A DNA stretch of 47,607 nt from an uncultured Lactobacillus sp. (GCF_945290125.1 NZ_CALYQV010000009.1:1-47607), one strand, 5' to 3'. Positions 34,998-44,286 are shown, counted from the stretch's first letter. Numbers and translations: made by a program. Notes: generated by a model not told the origin, from the sequence alone.

Positions 34998-35921
34998 ATG
35001 ATAAAAAAACCTTTGATAATTAGTACCGATCCCGGAATTGATGATGTAGTAGCATTGACAACAGCCTTGTTTGCTCCTGAACTTGATGTAAAGCTGATTG
35101 CTGCGACTTGGGGCAATGTTCCGCTTAAAAACACTTTGACTAATACCTTGAAATTGGAAACTTTTTTGCAAACTAAAGTGCCAGTAGTGAGTGGAGCACA
35201 AAGACCTTTATTACGAGACCAAATTGATGCTTCTGATGTTCACGGCAAAAGTGGACTGGCTGGTTTTGATTTTCCTGAACCTGATTATAGCTTATTAAAA
35301 GCAGGTTTAGCTGCAGGAGCAATACATGAGGTAGTAGCTAATAGTAGCGAGAAGGTAACTTTAATGCAGATCGGCCCAGCAACTGATTTTGCCCTTTATT
35401 TTAGACAGTTCCCGGAAGATTTACCTAAAATAGAACAATTGGTAATTATGGGCGGTGCAATCGGCCGTGGAAACTGGGGTCCATATGCGGAATATAATGT
35501 TGCGGGTGACCCTGAAGCAGCACAAATTGTTTTTTCAAGTGGCATAAAAATTTTATTGGCACCACTGGAATTAGGTCATCAAGCCTATGTTACTCCGGAG
35601 GTCTTAACGCAAATTAAGAAAATAGGCAGAACTGGGAATATGCTTTATCATATTATGGACAAGTTGCAAGATCACACTAAAACTAATGGTCGAGAAGTTT
35701 ATGATGCGCTGGCATCTGGAATGCTGGTAAAACCGGAAATGTATACTTTTAAACGGGCTTATGTTGTGGTAGATACTAAGAGTCCTAGTGCTTATGGCGC
35801 ATCAATGATTGATTTTGATAACTTTTTTGGTCAGCCAGCAAATGTTCAAGTTGGTGTGAAAATTGACCGTAAACAATTTTCCGAATGGCTAATTGCAGCC
35901 ATCAAAGAAGTAAGTAATTGA
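34998..35921 (+). CDS. Inosine-uridine-preferring nucleoside hydrolase
   Basis: A 307-residue IUNH-family enzyme that cleaves nucleosides to base and ribose. The N-terminal calcium-binding motif STDPGIDDVVAL gives D11, D15 and D16. VIMGGAIGRGNWGPYAEYNVAGDPEAA (split over about 150-176) is the central family region, and C-terminal REVYDALAS carries the last Asp ligand. It is followed after 8 bp by a GntR regulator, so the two form an operon. Purine or pyrimidine preference cannot be read. Confidence 0.93.
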   Translation: MIKKPLIISTDPGIDDVVALTTALFAPELDVKLIAATWGNVPLKNTLTNTLKLETFLQTKVPVVSGAQRPLLRDQIDASDVHGKSGLAGFDFPEPDYSLLKAGLAAGAIHEVVANSSEKVTLMQIGPATDFALYFRQFPEDLPKIEQLVIMGGAIGRGNWGPYAEYNVAGDPEAAQIVFSSGIKILLAPLELGHQAYVTPEVLTQIKKIGRTGNMLYHIMDKLQDHTKTNGREVYDALASGMLVKPEMYTFKRAYVVVDTKSPSAYGASMIDFDNFFGQPANVQVGVKIDRKQFSEWLIAAIKEVSN

Positions 35922-35929
35922 GGTAGATA

Positions 35930-36655
35930 ATGGCAGATTTCGTTTATCGTACTGTGATGCGCGATATCAAACAAAATATTTTGGATAACAAATATGAAGG
36001 AATGCGTCTTCCAGATGAGCGTAGTCTAGCTGAACATTACCAGGTAAGTCGCTCATCAATGAAAAGGGCAATGGAGCTGCTGTCTCAACAAGGCATTGTT
36101 TTTAAAAAAAGGGGTAGTGGCACATTTATTAATCCTTTATACTTAAAAAATCAGTCATTGTTTCGATATGAAGGATCAAATTTAGGGTTGACAGATAGCC
36201 TTAAAGTCCCAGGAAAAAAGCAGGGTATTAAGCTGCTTTCTTTTAATGTGATTAAAACACCCGCTGGAATAGCTCAGGACTTGTTTCTTAAAGAAAATGA
36301 CTTTGTTTATGAATTTAAAAGACTTCGTTTTTTGGATGAACAGCCCTTTTTAATAGAAACAGGCTATGTACCTATTAAAATAGTTCCTGAACTCAAACCT
36401 GAGTACTTAAAAAAGTCACTTTTTAATTACTTAGAGGATTCACAAAATAAGGTAGTAACTAAAGCCTTTCTTAATATTACTGTTGAACCATCTGATAGGG
36501 ATGATCAGGCAAGGCTTAATTTGAAGTCTACTGAACCAGTTGGAGTAATGGAAGGTATTTTCTTTTTAGATGATGGTACTCCATTTGAAGTTTCAACCAT
36601 GCGCATTCATTATCAATACATGCGCTTTAATACTTTTGTTAATTTGAATAAATAA
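35930..36655 (+). CDS. GntR-family regulator with UTRA domain (HutC/FadR-like)
   Basis: A 241-residue repressor-type protein. The winged helix is at about residues 10-75 (LPDERSLAEHYQVSRSSMKRAMELL covers the HTH; GIVFKKRGSGTFI is the wing). A UTRA effector domain follows (about 95-235), with the typical RLRFLDEQPFLIETGYVP. GAGG lies ahead of the ATG. It is coupled to the nucleoside hydrolase gene and probably responds to a nucleoside, ribose or a sugar phosphate, regulating this operon or the pathway genes. Confidence 0.92.
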   Translation: MADFVYRTVMRDIKQNILDNKYEGMRLPDERSLAEHYQVSRSSMKRAMELLSQQGIVFKKRGSGTFINPLYLKNQSLFRYEGSNLGLTDSLKVPGKKQGIKLLSFNVIKTPAGIAQDLFLKENDFVYEFKRLRFLDEQPFLIETGYVPIKIVPELKPEYLKKSLFNYLEDSQNKVVTKAFLNITVEPSDRDDQARLNLKSTEPVGVMEGIFFLDDGTPFEVSTMRIHYQYMRFNTFVNLNK

Positions 36656-36682
36656 AAAGGCAGGCAAAAGCCTGCTTTTTTT
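36654..36682 (+). terminator. Terminator after the GntR gene
   Basis: GCAGGC (36660-36665) pairs with GCCTGC (36670-36675), with an AAAAAG/TTTTT extension and a T tract. It also overlaps the stop codon. Confidence 0.9.
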
Positions 36683-36708
36683 GGATACATTTTATATAAA
36701 AGAAAAAA

Positions 36709-37080
36709 TCAAACATTGCTAAATTGTTGCATATCCGTGAGCCGACCAGTATAAACAAAATTTAAGTTAATCTTTTTTGTTTTGTCACTTAAATCTTGTA
36801 GAAGTTTTTGCTGCATAGTTGTTAAATGCAAATGCTGCAGCACAACTCTAGCTTGAATATACATAACTAATTTTCCAGTATATTCTAAAGGATGGTCTTG
36901 GATGTCAAATTTGCGTATTACCATTCCAATGGCGTCACGAATTTGCTTATATTTATTGATATTCAATTCATTATATATATTAGAGTAAAAACTCTGATAA
37001 AACTGATCTAAATCCTGATATACTTCTTCGATTAGTTGTTGCTGCTTTTTTAAAAACAAACTACCAAAAAAGTTACGCAT
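36709..37080 (-). CDS. Unknown 123-residue, mostly helical protein coupled to the DeoR gene
   Basis: Not recognised. The protein is predicted to be mainly alpha-helical, with charged and Gln-rich stretches (LKKQQQLIEEVYQDLDQFYQ) and no transmembrane segment. It starts 4 bp after the stop of the DeoR-family gene on the same strand, so it is probably translated from the same mRNA and may modulate that regulator. A bacteriocin-immunity-like helical bundle was considered, but no motif supports it. Confidence 0.72.
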   Translation of the reverse strand: MRNFFGSLFLKKQQQLIEEVYQDLDQFYQSFYSNIYNELNINKYKQIRDAIGMVIRKFDIQDHPLEYTGKLVMYIQARVVLQHLHLTTMQQKLLQDLSDKTKKINLNFVYTGRLTDMQQFSNV

Positions 37081-37084
37081 AACC

Positions 37085-37852
37085 TCACTTCCTTAAAACC
37101 GATATGATTTGGGTCTTCGGTGAAAAATTTTTCTCAAATTTTTCTGGCAAAGGCAAATCTGTGATTAAAACGTCAATTTCACTAAGTGGAATTGACATGT
37201 AAGGAGAAGAATTTTCACTATCAAACTTATATTTTTCTGCAACCACAACAACTTGCTTTGCTCTGGAACATGCGGTTTTAATTAACTCCGAATCGCTCAT
37301 TTTTGCTGAATAAATACCGTCATCTTTGACGTTGGAGGTGCCAATGAAGGCAGTGTTAAAACTTATTCTATGTAAAAGATCAAGTGAAGATACAGAATAA
37401 TTAAACCTATGCTCTTTATCAATTTTCCCTCCCAGCAGTCTTACACTTGGTAATTTTGTTTGCATCAAAGCTAGTGAGTTGTCAATTGAATTAGTGACTA
37501 TTTGCAAATCTGTACCACAAATTAATTCACACAATTTTTTAAGAGTAGTTGAGGGACCAATAAAATCGCACTGGTTAGGATGTACAAAACGTCTAGCCAT
37601 CTGAGCCATTTTAATTTTGATAGGTGAATCAATTTGGTTTCTGGTAAGAAAATTGGGCACCTCATTTTCATCAATGGCAATTAATCCGCCATGAACTCTG
37701 ATTGCTTGTCCAGTTGAGGTTAATCGAACCACGTCTCGTCGAGCAGTGTCAAAAGAAATATTGAAATAGCGTGCTAAGCTGCGGGTTCGTAAATGTTTTT
37801 CATTTTTAAGCATTTGCTTGATTTTTAACAGACGGTCTTCCTGTGTCATCAT
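37085..37852 (-). CDS. DeoR/GlpR-family transcriptional regulator
   Basis: A 255-residue regulator. The N-terminal HTH (about 5-60) reads LRTRSLARYFNISFDTARRDVVRL, followed by the hinge GQAIRVHGGLIAI. The DeoR C-terminal sugar-phosphate sensor has DFIGPSTTLKKL, IVTNSIDNSLAL, LLGGKID and FIGTSNV. AAAGGAGA precedes two adjacent ATGs; the second (37849) has the better spacing. It is divergent from xfp across a 280-bp region rich in palindromes and probably controls phosphoketolase expression in response to a sugar phosphate. Confidence 0.92.
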   Translation of the reverse strand: MMTQEDRLLKIKQMLKNEKHLRTRSLARYFNISFDTARRDVVRLTSTGQAIRVHGGLIAIDENEVPNFLTRNQIDSPIKIKMAQMARRFVHPNQCDFIGPSTTLKKLCELICGTDLQIVTNSIDNSLALMQTKLPSVRLLGGKIDKEHRFNYSVSSLDLLHRISFNTAFIGTSNVKDDGIYSAKMSDSELIKTACSRAKQVVVVAEKYKFDSENSSPYMSIPLSEIDVLITDLPLPEKFEKNFSPKTQIISVLRK

Positions 37853-37877
37853 ACTTCTCCTTTAAATAAATTAACAC

Positions 37878-38002
37878 TACAGTAAATAATATTTAACTAC
37901 TTTTTCAGCGTTTAGCTATAAAAATAAGTACTTATCAGTATTTGAGCATAAATATGCTGATCTGTAAATAAAAAGTAGAGGAACAATAGTGTTTTTACTG
38001 TA
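37878..38002. repeat. Palindromes in the DeoR-xfp intergenic region
   Basis: TACAGTAAA (37878-37886) is exactly inverted as TTTACTGTA at 37994-38002. Between them are two short palindromes, ATAAGTACTTAT (37924-37935) and AGCATA-AA-TATGCT (37945-37958). They are candidate operators, possibly for looping by the DeoR protein. Confidence 0.55.
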
Positions 38003-38028
38003 CTGATTTTAAGCAAACGCGTTTTTAC

Positions 38029-38050
38029 AAAATTGGGACGAACCAATTTT
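38029..38050. promoter_or_regulatory. Operator-like inverted repeat just ahead of the xfp promoter
   Basis: AAAATTGG (38029-38036), six bases, CCAATTTT (38043-38050). It is 8 bp upstream of the -35 box. A palindrome, AAACGCGTTT, precedes it at 38015-38024. Confidence 0.6.
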
Positions 38051-38058
38051 TAAAATGG

Positions 38059-38086
38059 TTGAACTTTATTTGAAACTTGCTATAAT
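38059..38086 (+). promoter_or_regulatory. xfp promoter
   Basis: TTGAAC (38059-38064), 16 bp, TATAAT (38081-38086) with an upstream TGC extension. A strong sigma-A promoter 47 bp before the start codon. Confidence 0.8.
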
Positions 38087-38132
38087 ATGTTTATAAAATG
38101 AAATTAAGCTAGACAACTAAGGGAGAATTAAA

Positions 38133-40535
38133 ATGACAGTTGATTATGATTCAAAAGAATTCCTTAAAAGCGTTGACGCTCATTGGCGGGCTGCAAATTA
38201 TTTATCAGTCGGTCAGCTTTTCTTAATGAGCAATCCATTATTAAAACATGATTTAAAAGCAAGTGAGGTAAAACCTAAGCCAATTGGTCACTGGGGTACT
38301 ATTTCGCCGCAAAACTTTATTTATGCTCATTTAAATAGAGTTATTAAAAAATATGGTTTAAATATGTTCTATATTGAAGGCTCGGGTCACGGTGGTCAGG
38401 TTATGGTTTCAAACTCATATCTTGATGGTTCATATAGTGAACTTTATCCTGAAATTCAACAAGACGAAAAGGGCATGGCCAAGCTATTTAAACGCTTTAG
38501 TTTTCCGGGTGGCTCCGCTTCGCACGCTGCACCTGAAACTCCAGGATCAATGCATGAAGGTGGAGAATTAGGTTATTCACTTTCTCATGGTACTGGTGCA
38601 ATTTTAGACAATCCTGATGTGATTGCCGCTGTGGAAATCGGTGATGGTGAAGCTGAAACTGGACCGCTTGCTGCCAGCTGGTTCAGTGATAAATTTATTA
38701 ACCCTATAAAAGATGGAGCTGTATTGCCAATCTTGCAAATTAATGGTTTTAAGATTTCCAATCCAACTATCGTTTCCAGGATGTCAGACGAAGAACTGAC
38801 CAAGTACTTTGAAGGTATGGGCTGGCATCCTTATATCATTTCCGCATATAATGGCGGTGAATTTGACGGTTATAAAGACCATATGCAAGTTCACAAAGAA
38901 ATGGCCAAATTAATGGATACTGTCATTGAAGAAATTAAGGCTATTCAAAAGAATGCACGTGAAAACAATGATTTAACCTTACCTCACTGGCCAATGATTA
39001 TTTTCCGCGTGCCTAAGGGTTGGACTGGTCCAAAGAAAGACCTTGACGGTAATCCAATTGAAAATTCATTTAGAGCACACCAAATTCCAATTCCAGTTGC
39101 TCAAGATGATATGGAGCATAAAGATATGCTCGTTGACTGGCTTAAGAGCTATAAACCAGAAGAACTATTTGATGAAAATGGTACACCAACTGCATTGGTA
39201 ACAGCGGATAATGTTGCTGGTGATAGTCGAATGGCTATGAATCCAATCACTAATGCTGGTGGTGAAAAAACTAAGCGCCTTAGCTTGCCTGATTATCGTA
39301 AGTATGCTTTGAAATTTGATCAACCAGGTTCTATTGAAGCTGAGGACATGACCGAATGGGCTAAGTACTTAAATGAAATCGCTGAACTTAATCCAAATAC
39401 TTTCCGTGGCTTCGGACCAGATGAAACTAAGTCAAATCGCTTGTTTAAGTTCATTGATGAACAAAAACGGCAATGGGAAAGCTCTGTTCATACTCCTAAT
39501 GATGAAAACTTGGCACCAAGTGGGCGTTTAATTGATTCTCAATTATCAGAACACCAGGATGAGGGCTGGCTTGAAGGTTATGTTTTATCAGGTCGTCATG
39601 GCTTCTTTGCTACCTACGAATCATTTGGTCGTGTTGTAGATTCAATGCTGACCCAGCATATGAAATGGTTAAGAAAAGCTAAGGAACAGTATTGGCGCAA
39701 AGATTACCCATCACTTAACTTTATTGCAACTTCAACTGTGTTCCAACAAGACCATAATGGTTATACCCACCAAGACCCAGGTATATTGACTCACATGTAT
39801 GAAAAGAATCGTCCTGATTTAGTTCATGAGTATCTGCCTGCTGATACTAACTCATTGTTGGCAATTTCCCAAAAAGCTTTCACTGATCGTGAATGTATTA
39901 ATATTTTGGTAACTTCTAAGCAGGAAAGACCACAATGGTTCTCAATTGATGAAGCAACTCGTATTGCAAATCACGGCTTATCTTACATTGATTGGGCTTC
40001 AACTGACCATAACTCAAAACCTGATGTTGTGTTTGCTTCAACTGAAACTGAACCAACAATGGAATCTCTTGCCGCAATCGATATTTTGCACAAGAATTTT
40101 CCTGACCTGAAAATTCGTTACATCAATGTTATTGATGTTATGAAGCTAATGAACACCAAGGATAATCCAGAAGCAATTTCAGATGAAGAATTTGAGCAAT
40201 TGTTCCCAAGCGATGTGCCAGTGATTTTTGCATGGCACGGTTACAAAGCTATGATGCAATCTATCTGGTTTGGTCGTAAACGCAGCAACGTTCACATTCA
40301 CTGCTACGAAGAAGAAGGCGACATTACTACTCCATTTGATATGCGGGTAGTTAACGAACTTGATCGCTTCCACCTAGCTAAAGATGCCATTTTAAGTGTT
40401 CCTCGTTATGCTGAAAAGAGTGCAGGCTTTGTAGCAGAGATGGACAGATTGCTTGCTAAGCATCACCAATACATTCGTGATAATGGCAAAGATATGCCTG
40501 AAGTTACAGAATGGCAATGGACAGGTCTTAACTAA
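38133..40535 (+). CDS. xfp: Xylulose-5-phosphate/fructose-6-phosphate phosphoketolase
   Basis: An 800-residue thiamine-diphosphate enzyme that splits xylulose-5-phosphate (some members also fructose-6-phosphate) into acetyl phosphate and glyceraldehyde-3-phosphate (or erythrose-4-phosphate). Family regions: [18 protein letters not shown] (about 50-67), [38 protein letters not shown], and the ThDP/Mg site [15 protein letters not shown]-terminal [17 protein letters not shown] is also typical. GGGAG precedes the ATG. Length is normal. It follows pentose and nucleoside genes, consistent with heterofermentative use of pentose phosphates. Confidence 0.97.
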   Translation: MTVDYDSKEFLKSVDAHWRAANYLSVGQLFLMSNPLLKHDLKASEVKPKPIGHWGTISPQNFIYAHLNRVIKKYGLNMFYIEGSGHGGQVMVSNSYLDGSYSELYPEIQQDEKGMAKLFKRFSFPGGSASHAAPETPGSMHEGGELGYSLSHGTGAILDNPDVIAAVEIGDGEAETGPLAASWFSDKFINPIKDGAVLPILQINGFKISNPTIVSRMSDEELTKYFEGMGWHPYIISAYNGGEFDGYKDHMQVHKEMAKLMDTVIEEIKAIQKNARENNDLTLPHWPMIIFRVPKGWTGPKKDLDGNPIENSFRAHQIPIPVAQDDMEHKDMLVDWLKSYKPEELFDENGTPTALVTADNVAGDSRMAMNPITNAGGEKTKRLSLPDYRKYALKFDQPGSIEAEDMTEWAKYLNEIAELNPNTFRGFGPDETKSNRLFKFIDEQKRQWESSVHTPNDENLAPSGRLIDSQLSEHQDEGWLEGYVLSGRHGFFATYESFGRVVDSMLTQHMKWLRKAKEQYWRKDYPSLNFIATSTVFQQDHNGYTHQDPGILTHMYEKNRPDLVHEYLPADTNSLLAISQKAFTDRECINILVTSKQERPQWFSIDEATRIANHGLSYIDWASTDHNSKPDVVFASTETEPTMESLAAIDILHKNFPDLKIRYINVIDVMKLMNTKDNPEAISDEEFEQLFPSDVPVIFAWHGYKAMMQSIWFGRKRSNVHIHCYEEEGDITTPFDMRVVNELDRFHLAKDAILSVPRYAEKSAGFVAEMDRLLAKHHQYIRDNGKDMPEVTEWQWTGLN

Positions 40536-40552
40536 CAGAATATGAGCGAAGG

Positions 40553-40585
40553 CAGTTTCTAAGTAATAGAAACTGTTTTTGTTTT
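40553..40585 (+). terminator. Terminator after xfp
   Basis: CAGTTTCTA (40553-40561) pairs with TAGAAACTG (40567-40575), followed by TTTTTGTTTT. Confidence 0.88.
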
Positions 40586-40608
40586 AGCTAATTTTAATAG
40601 TCTTATTC

Positions 40609-40637
40609 TTGTTAAAAATAAAAAATTTATTTATAAT
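40609..40637 (+). promoter_or_regulatory. Promoter of the riboswitch-P-type ATPase unit
   Basis: TTGTTA (40609-40614), 17 bp, TATAAT (40632-40637). Transcription would begin near 40644, just ahead of the structured leader. Confidence 0.8.
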
Positions 40638-40643
40638 AAGTAT

Positions 40644-40730
40644 CATCATGAGGGAGTAACAGCAATTACTTGCGATAAGCCCAACACCCGAAGGAATACT
40701 TCTGGACTTATCTTAAATAGTGAGACTTGT
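40644..40730 (+). promoter_or_regulatory. Probable yybP-ykoY (Mn2+) riboswitch aptamer
   Basis: The leader has GAGGGAGTAAC (like the conserved GGGGAGTAGC loop) near 40650 and a GATAAG/CTTATC stem with an inner CCGAAG/CTTCTGG hairpin (about 40673-40712). AGTGAGACTTG follows (compare AGCAAGACCTT of the Lactococcus yoaB riboswitch). It lies ahead of a cation P-type ATPase, the usual partner of this class. Confidence 0.65.
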
Positions 40731-40758
40731 GTGTGTTAAACATAGGGGTCTCTTTTTT
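40722..40758 (+). terminator. Riboswitch-controlled terminator
   Basis: GAGAC (40722-40726) pairs with GTCTC (40748-40752), with an inner TGTGTGTT/AACATA stem, then six T. GAGAC is also part of the aptamer's conserved 3' loop. Ligand binding would free transcription (an ON switch). Confidence 0.75.
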
Positions 40759-40775
40759 GTTAGTAGGAGGTAACA

Positions 40776-43445
40776 ATGCCCCAGAAATTTTATAACCAAG
40801 AAATTGAAAATGTAGCTCAAGAGTTGTCAACATCAACTAGTCAGGGTTTAAAGACCAGTCAGATTAGTGCCTTGCGTGCAAAATATGGCACTAATAGTTT
40901 GGCAAGTAAAAAGAAAATTAGTATTTGGCAACGTTTTTTGGCTCAATTCAAAGATTTCATGATCATTGTTTTGATAGTTGCAGCGCTACTTTCAGGCTTT
41001 GTCGCACAAGAATGGACAGATGCTGCAATAATTATGATTGTGGTTATTTTGAACGCGGTCCTAGGTGTTTTCCAAGAAACACGTTCGGAAGAAGCAATTA
41101 ACGCATTAAAGAAAATGGCTACTCCCAATGCTCATGTTCGTCGAGATGGTCAGATTGTTGAAATTCCCAGTCCAGAATTATTGCCAGGTGATGTTGTTTT
41201 ACTTGAAGCAGGTGATGTAGTTCCAGCGGATTTGCGTTTAACTGTTACTAAGAGCCTTAAAATTGAAGAATCTGCTTTAACCGGTGAATCAGTTCCAGTT
41301 GACAAAAATGTTGAGCCTATTAATGATGAAAAGGTAGCACTCGCAGATCAGGATAATATGGCTTTTGCCAATACCAATGTGACCTATGGCCGCGGTGAAG
41401 GTATAGTTACTGAAACGGGAATGAACACTGAAGTCGGTAAAATTGCCACAATGCTTAATAACACCGATGAAACTGATACCCCATTAAAGCGCAATCTTAA
41501 CCAGTTAGGTAAAACGCTAACGATCATGATTCTGCTAATTTGTGCTGTGGTATTCGTTGTAGGCTTTTTTACCAAAAAAGGAACGGAGCCAACAGATAAA
41601 TTGGCAATCGATATGTTCTTGGTTGCCGTGTCACTTGCAGTTGCAGCTATTCCAGAAGGATTGCCGGCTATTGTTACTATTATTTTGGCATTAGGCACGC
41701 AGGTGATGGCCAAGCATAATTCGATTGTGCGCAAGTTACCCGCTGTTGAAACCTTAGGTGCAACAGACATCATTTGTTCCGATAAAACTGGTACACTAAC
41801 CCAAAATAAAATGACAGTTGAGCAGATTTATTATGATAATCAAGTACATAAATCTTCCAGCAGCATTAGCCACGATAATCATGCTTTAATGGCGATGGTT
41901 TTAGCTAATGATTCTAAACTTGATGAAAATAATCAATTGCTGGGAGATCCTACCGAAACTGCCTTAATTCAATATGCACTTGATCAAAAGATAGATGTGC
42001 ATAACTTAATTACAAGTCATAAAAGACTGCAGGAAGTGCCGTTTGATTCTGGCCGTAAACTGATGAGTACCGTCATTGAGGACAATGGAAGTTACTTTGT
42101 AGCAGTTAAAGGAGCACCGGATCAGCTGCTGAAACGAGTAACTCGGATTGAACTAGACGGCAAAGTTAGTGCAATTAGCGAAAAGCAAAAAGACGAAATT
42201 ATGCTTGCTAATCAAAATATGGCTAAAAATGCGCTGCGAGTTCTGGGCCTAGCCTATAAGCCGGTTGAGAAGTTATATGATGATCCTTCAACTAATAATG
42301 TTGAACAAGATTTAATTTTTGCAGGTTTGGTTGGAATGATCGACCCGGAACGTCCAGAAGCCAAAAAGGCCATAGTTGAAGCCCATAATGCCGGAATTAG
42401 AACTGTTATGATTACAGGTGACTTTCAGGTAACTGCACAGGCGATTGCGGAAAGATTAGGGATTTTAAAACCTGGTGAAGATGAACGAGTTGTTACCGGT
42501 GCACAACTGGATGAATTTAGTGATGAATACCTGGAAAAACACGTAGCAGATTTTAACGTTTATGCCAGAGTTTCACCCGAACATAAAGTCCGCATTGTCA
42601 AAGCATGGCAGGCGCAAGGTAAAATTGTGGCAATGACAGGTGACGGCGTTAATGACGCTCCTAGTTTGAAGCAGGCTGATATTGGGATAGGTATGGGGAT
42701 TACCGGTACCGAAGTATCAAAAGGGGCCAGTGATATGGTTTTGGCGGATGATAATTTTGCTACGATCGTTGAAGCTGTCAAACAAGGACGTAAAGTCTTT
42801 AGCAATATCCAAAAGGCCATCCTTTACTTGATGAGTTGTAATGTTGGTGAGGTTCTAACAGTGTTCATGATGACCATGTTAGGCTGGGATATCTTAGCTC
42901 CTGTTCAACTATTGTGGATTAACTTAGTTACGGACACGCTGCCAGCCATTGCTCTCGGCCTTGAACCAGTTGAAAAAGGTATCATGAAACGGACACCACG
43001 GGGTAAAAAATCAAACTTCTTTAGCGGTGGAGTCGCGAGCTCGATTGTTTACCAGGGAATTTTAGAAGGTGCTATTGTTTTAACTACTTACCAGTTAGGA
43101 TTAAATTTTGGCCCTCATATAAATAATGCTAACTTGCAACATGGTGATGCATTAACTATGGCCTTTCTTACCTTAGGCTTAATTCAACTGTTTCATGCTT
43201 TCAACTCTAAGTATATTCACCAATCTATTTTTTCAAGAAGAACCTTTGCCAATAAATGGTTTAATTGGGCAATATTAATTTCTGCCGTGGTAATGGCGGC
43301 AGTAGAGTTGCCGTTTATGACAAAATTCTTTGATGTCACAGAATTAAATTCCACACAATGGTTGATAGTTTTAGGTGCTGGAATCTGTATGATCGTGATA
43401 GTTGAAATTGTAAAAGCATTTCAACGTCTAACGGGCAAAAAATAA
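40776..43445 (+). CDS. P-type cation-translocating ATPase (P2-type, Ca2+/Mn2+-like)
   Basis: An 889-residue P2-type ATPase. Cation-transporter N-terminal domain (about 1-70); actuator domain with LTGESVPV (about 170); the membrane motif AIPEGLPA (about 290) typical of Ca2+/Mn2+ pumps; phosphorylation site CSDKTGTLTQNK (about 330); hinge MTGDGVNDAPSL (about 625); four C-terminal helices. AGGAGG is 6 bp ahead. The likely Mn2+ riboswitch upstream favours manganese export (YoaB-like) over calcium, but the ion is inferred. Confidence 0.93.
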   Translation: MPQKFYNQEIENVAQELSTSTSQGLKTSQISALRAKYGTNSLASKKKISIWQRFLAQFKDFMIIVLIVAALLSGFVAQEWTDAAIIMIVVILNAVLGVFQETRSEEAINALKKMATPNAHVRRDGQIVEIPSPELLPGDVVLLEAGDVVPADLRLTVTKSLKIEESALTGESVPVDKNVEPINDEKVALADQDNMAFANTNVTYGRGEGIVTETGMNTEVGKIATMLNNTDETDTPLKRNLNQLGKTLTIMILLICAVVFVVGFFTKKGTEPTDKLAIDMFLVAVSLAVAAIPEGLPAIVTIILALGTQVMAKHNSIVRKLPAVETLGATDIICSDKTGTLTQNKMTVEQIYYDNQVHKSSSSISHDNHALMAMVLANDSKLDENNQLLGDPTETALIQYALDQKIDVHNLITSHKRLQEVPFDSGRKLMSTVIEDNGSYFVAVKGAPDQLLKRVTRIELDGKVSAISEKQKDEIMLANQNMAKNALRVLGLAYKPVEKLYDDPSTNNVEQDLIFAGLVGMIDPERPEAKKAIVEAHNAGIRTVMITGDFQVTAQAIAERLGILKPGEDERVVTGAQLDEFSDEYLEKHVADFNVYARVSPEHKVRIVKAWQAQGKIVAMTGDGVNDAPSLKQADIGIGMGITGTEVSKGASDMVLADDNFATIVEAVKQGRKVFSNIQKAILYLMSCNVGEVLTVFMMTMLGWDILAPVQLLWINLVTDTLPAIALGLEPVEKGIMKRTPRGKKSNFFSGGVASSIVYQGILEGAIVLTTYQLGLNFGPHINNANLQHGDALTMAFLTLGLIQLFHAFNSKYIHQSIFSRRTFANKWFNWAILISAVVMAAVELPFMTKFFDVTELNSTQWLIVLGAGICMIVIVEIVKAFQRLTGKK

Positions 43446-43461
43446 AAGTATCTTTAAAATA

Positions 43462-43503
43462 AAAAGCTCCGCAATCTTAATTTAGATTGCGGAACTTTTT
43501 TAG
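43462..43503. terminator. Bidirectional terminator between the ATPase and fRMsr genes
   Basis: TCCGCAATCT (43468-43477) pairs with AGATTGCGGA (43484-43493), and TAA/TTA extends the stem. T tracts lie on both sides. Confidence 0.92.
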
Positions 43504-43504
43504 T

Positions 43505-43954
43505 TTATTTTGAAACAAGATCAGCTATTTTTTGTAAATATTCAGCATCAATTTGATCAAATCTATTGAAACTGTTGCTGTCAAGGTCAAGAACTGCAAG
43601 TAAGCTTTTATTTTTGATAAGCGGAACGACAATTTCAGAATTTGTAGCCGCATCACAAGCAATATGACCAGTAAATTCGTGAACATTAGGTACGATTTGA
43701 ATTTGCTGAGTTTTTGCAGCGACACCGCAGACCCCTTTTCCGATTGGAATATGCATGCAGGCAATGGGTCCCTGAAAAGGTCCTAAAATTAATTCGTTGT
43801 CTTTAAAACGATAGAAGCCTGCATAACTAACATCAGGTAAACTATTGTAAAGAAGCGAGCTAATATTACTCATATTGGCAATTAAATCATGCTCATTTTG
43901 GAGCAAATTGCTAGCCTGTTTCGAAATTAAGTTATAATCTTTTATCTTATCCAT
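43505..43954 (-). CDS. msrC: Free methionine-(R)-sulfoxide reductase (GAF domain, fRMsr)
   Basis: A 149-residue GAF-fold enzyme that reduces free methionine-R-sulfoxide. The three conserved cysteines are present: C66 (GPIACMHIP), C76 (GKGVCGVAA) and C100 (GHIACDAATNSEIVVPL). These correspond to the catalytic and recycling cysteines of E. coli YebR (C84, C94, C118). AGGAGA precedes the ATG. It is a single-gene unit, transcribed away from the amino-acid transporter operon, and protects methionine from oxidation. Confidence 0.94.
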   Translation of the reverse strand: MDKIKDYNLISKQASNLLQNEHDLIANMSNISSLLYNSLPDVSYAGFYRFKDNELILGPFQGPIACMHIPIGKGVCGVAAKTQQIQIVPNVHEFTGHIACDAATNSEIVVPLIKNKSLLAVLDLDSNSFNRFDQIDAEYLQKIADLVSK

Positions 43955-44262
43955 AAGTTTTCTCCTAATGAGATTTTAAGCTAATTTGACCCTTTTTAAA
44001 AGTGCCAATCTGTAATTAAAAATACATTTCTCACAGTTATTTTTAATGATAAATTGCATTTTTTGATAAAAAAATATTAGTATTGAACATACAATATAAC
44101 CATTTTTATTTAATATTTGCTTATATGGCGGGCAGAAATAGACTTTCATTTTAACGTGAATCAAACAGAGCGTTGTCTAAATTTTTATTAAAAAAACTGT
44201 ATTACTTTTAAAATTCTTAACCGCTATAGTAAAATAGAAACTACAACTTATTATTTCATGCA
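43955..44262. other. Intergenic region between fRMsr and the amino-acid ABC transporter operon
   Basis: About 300 bp of AT-rich sequence between divergent genes. A weak promoter for the operon, TTACTT (44202-44207), 17 bp, TATAGT (44225-44230), is visible. A 62-codon frame on the minus strand (43976-44164) has no ribosome binding site and looks random. No T-box or other leader recognised. Confidence 0.5.
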
Positions 44263-44286
44263 TTGACTATGAAAGGGGCGATGACA

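Noticed and set aside
43976-44164. Minus-strand 62-codon frame
   Set aside because: No ribosome binding site, biased composition from AT-rich intergenic DNA, no motif.
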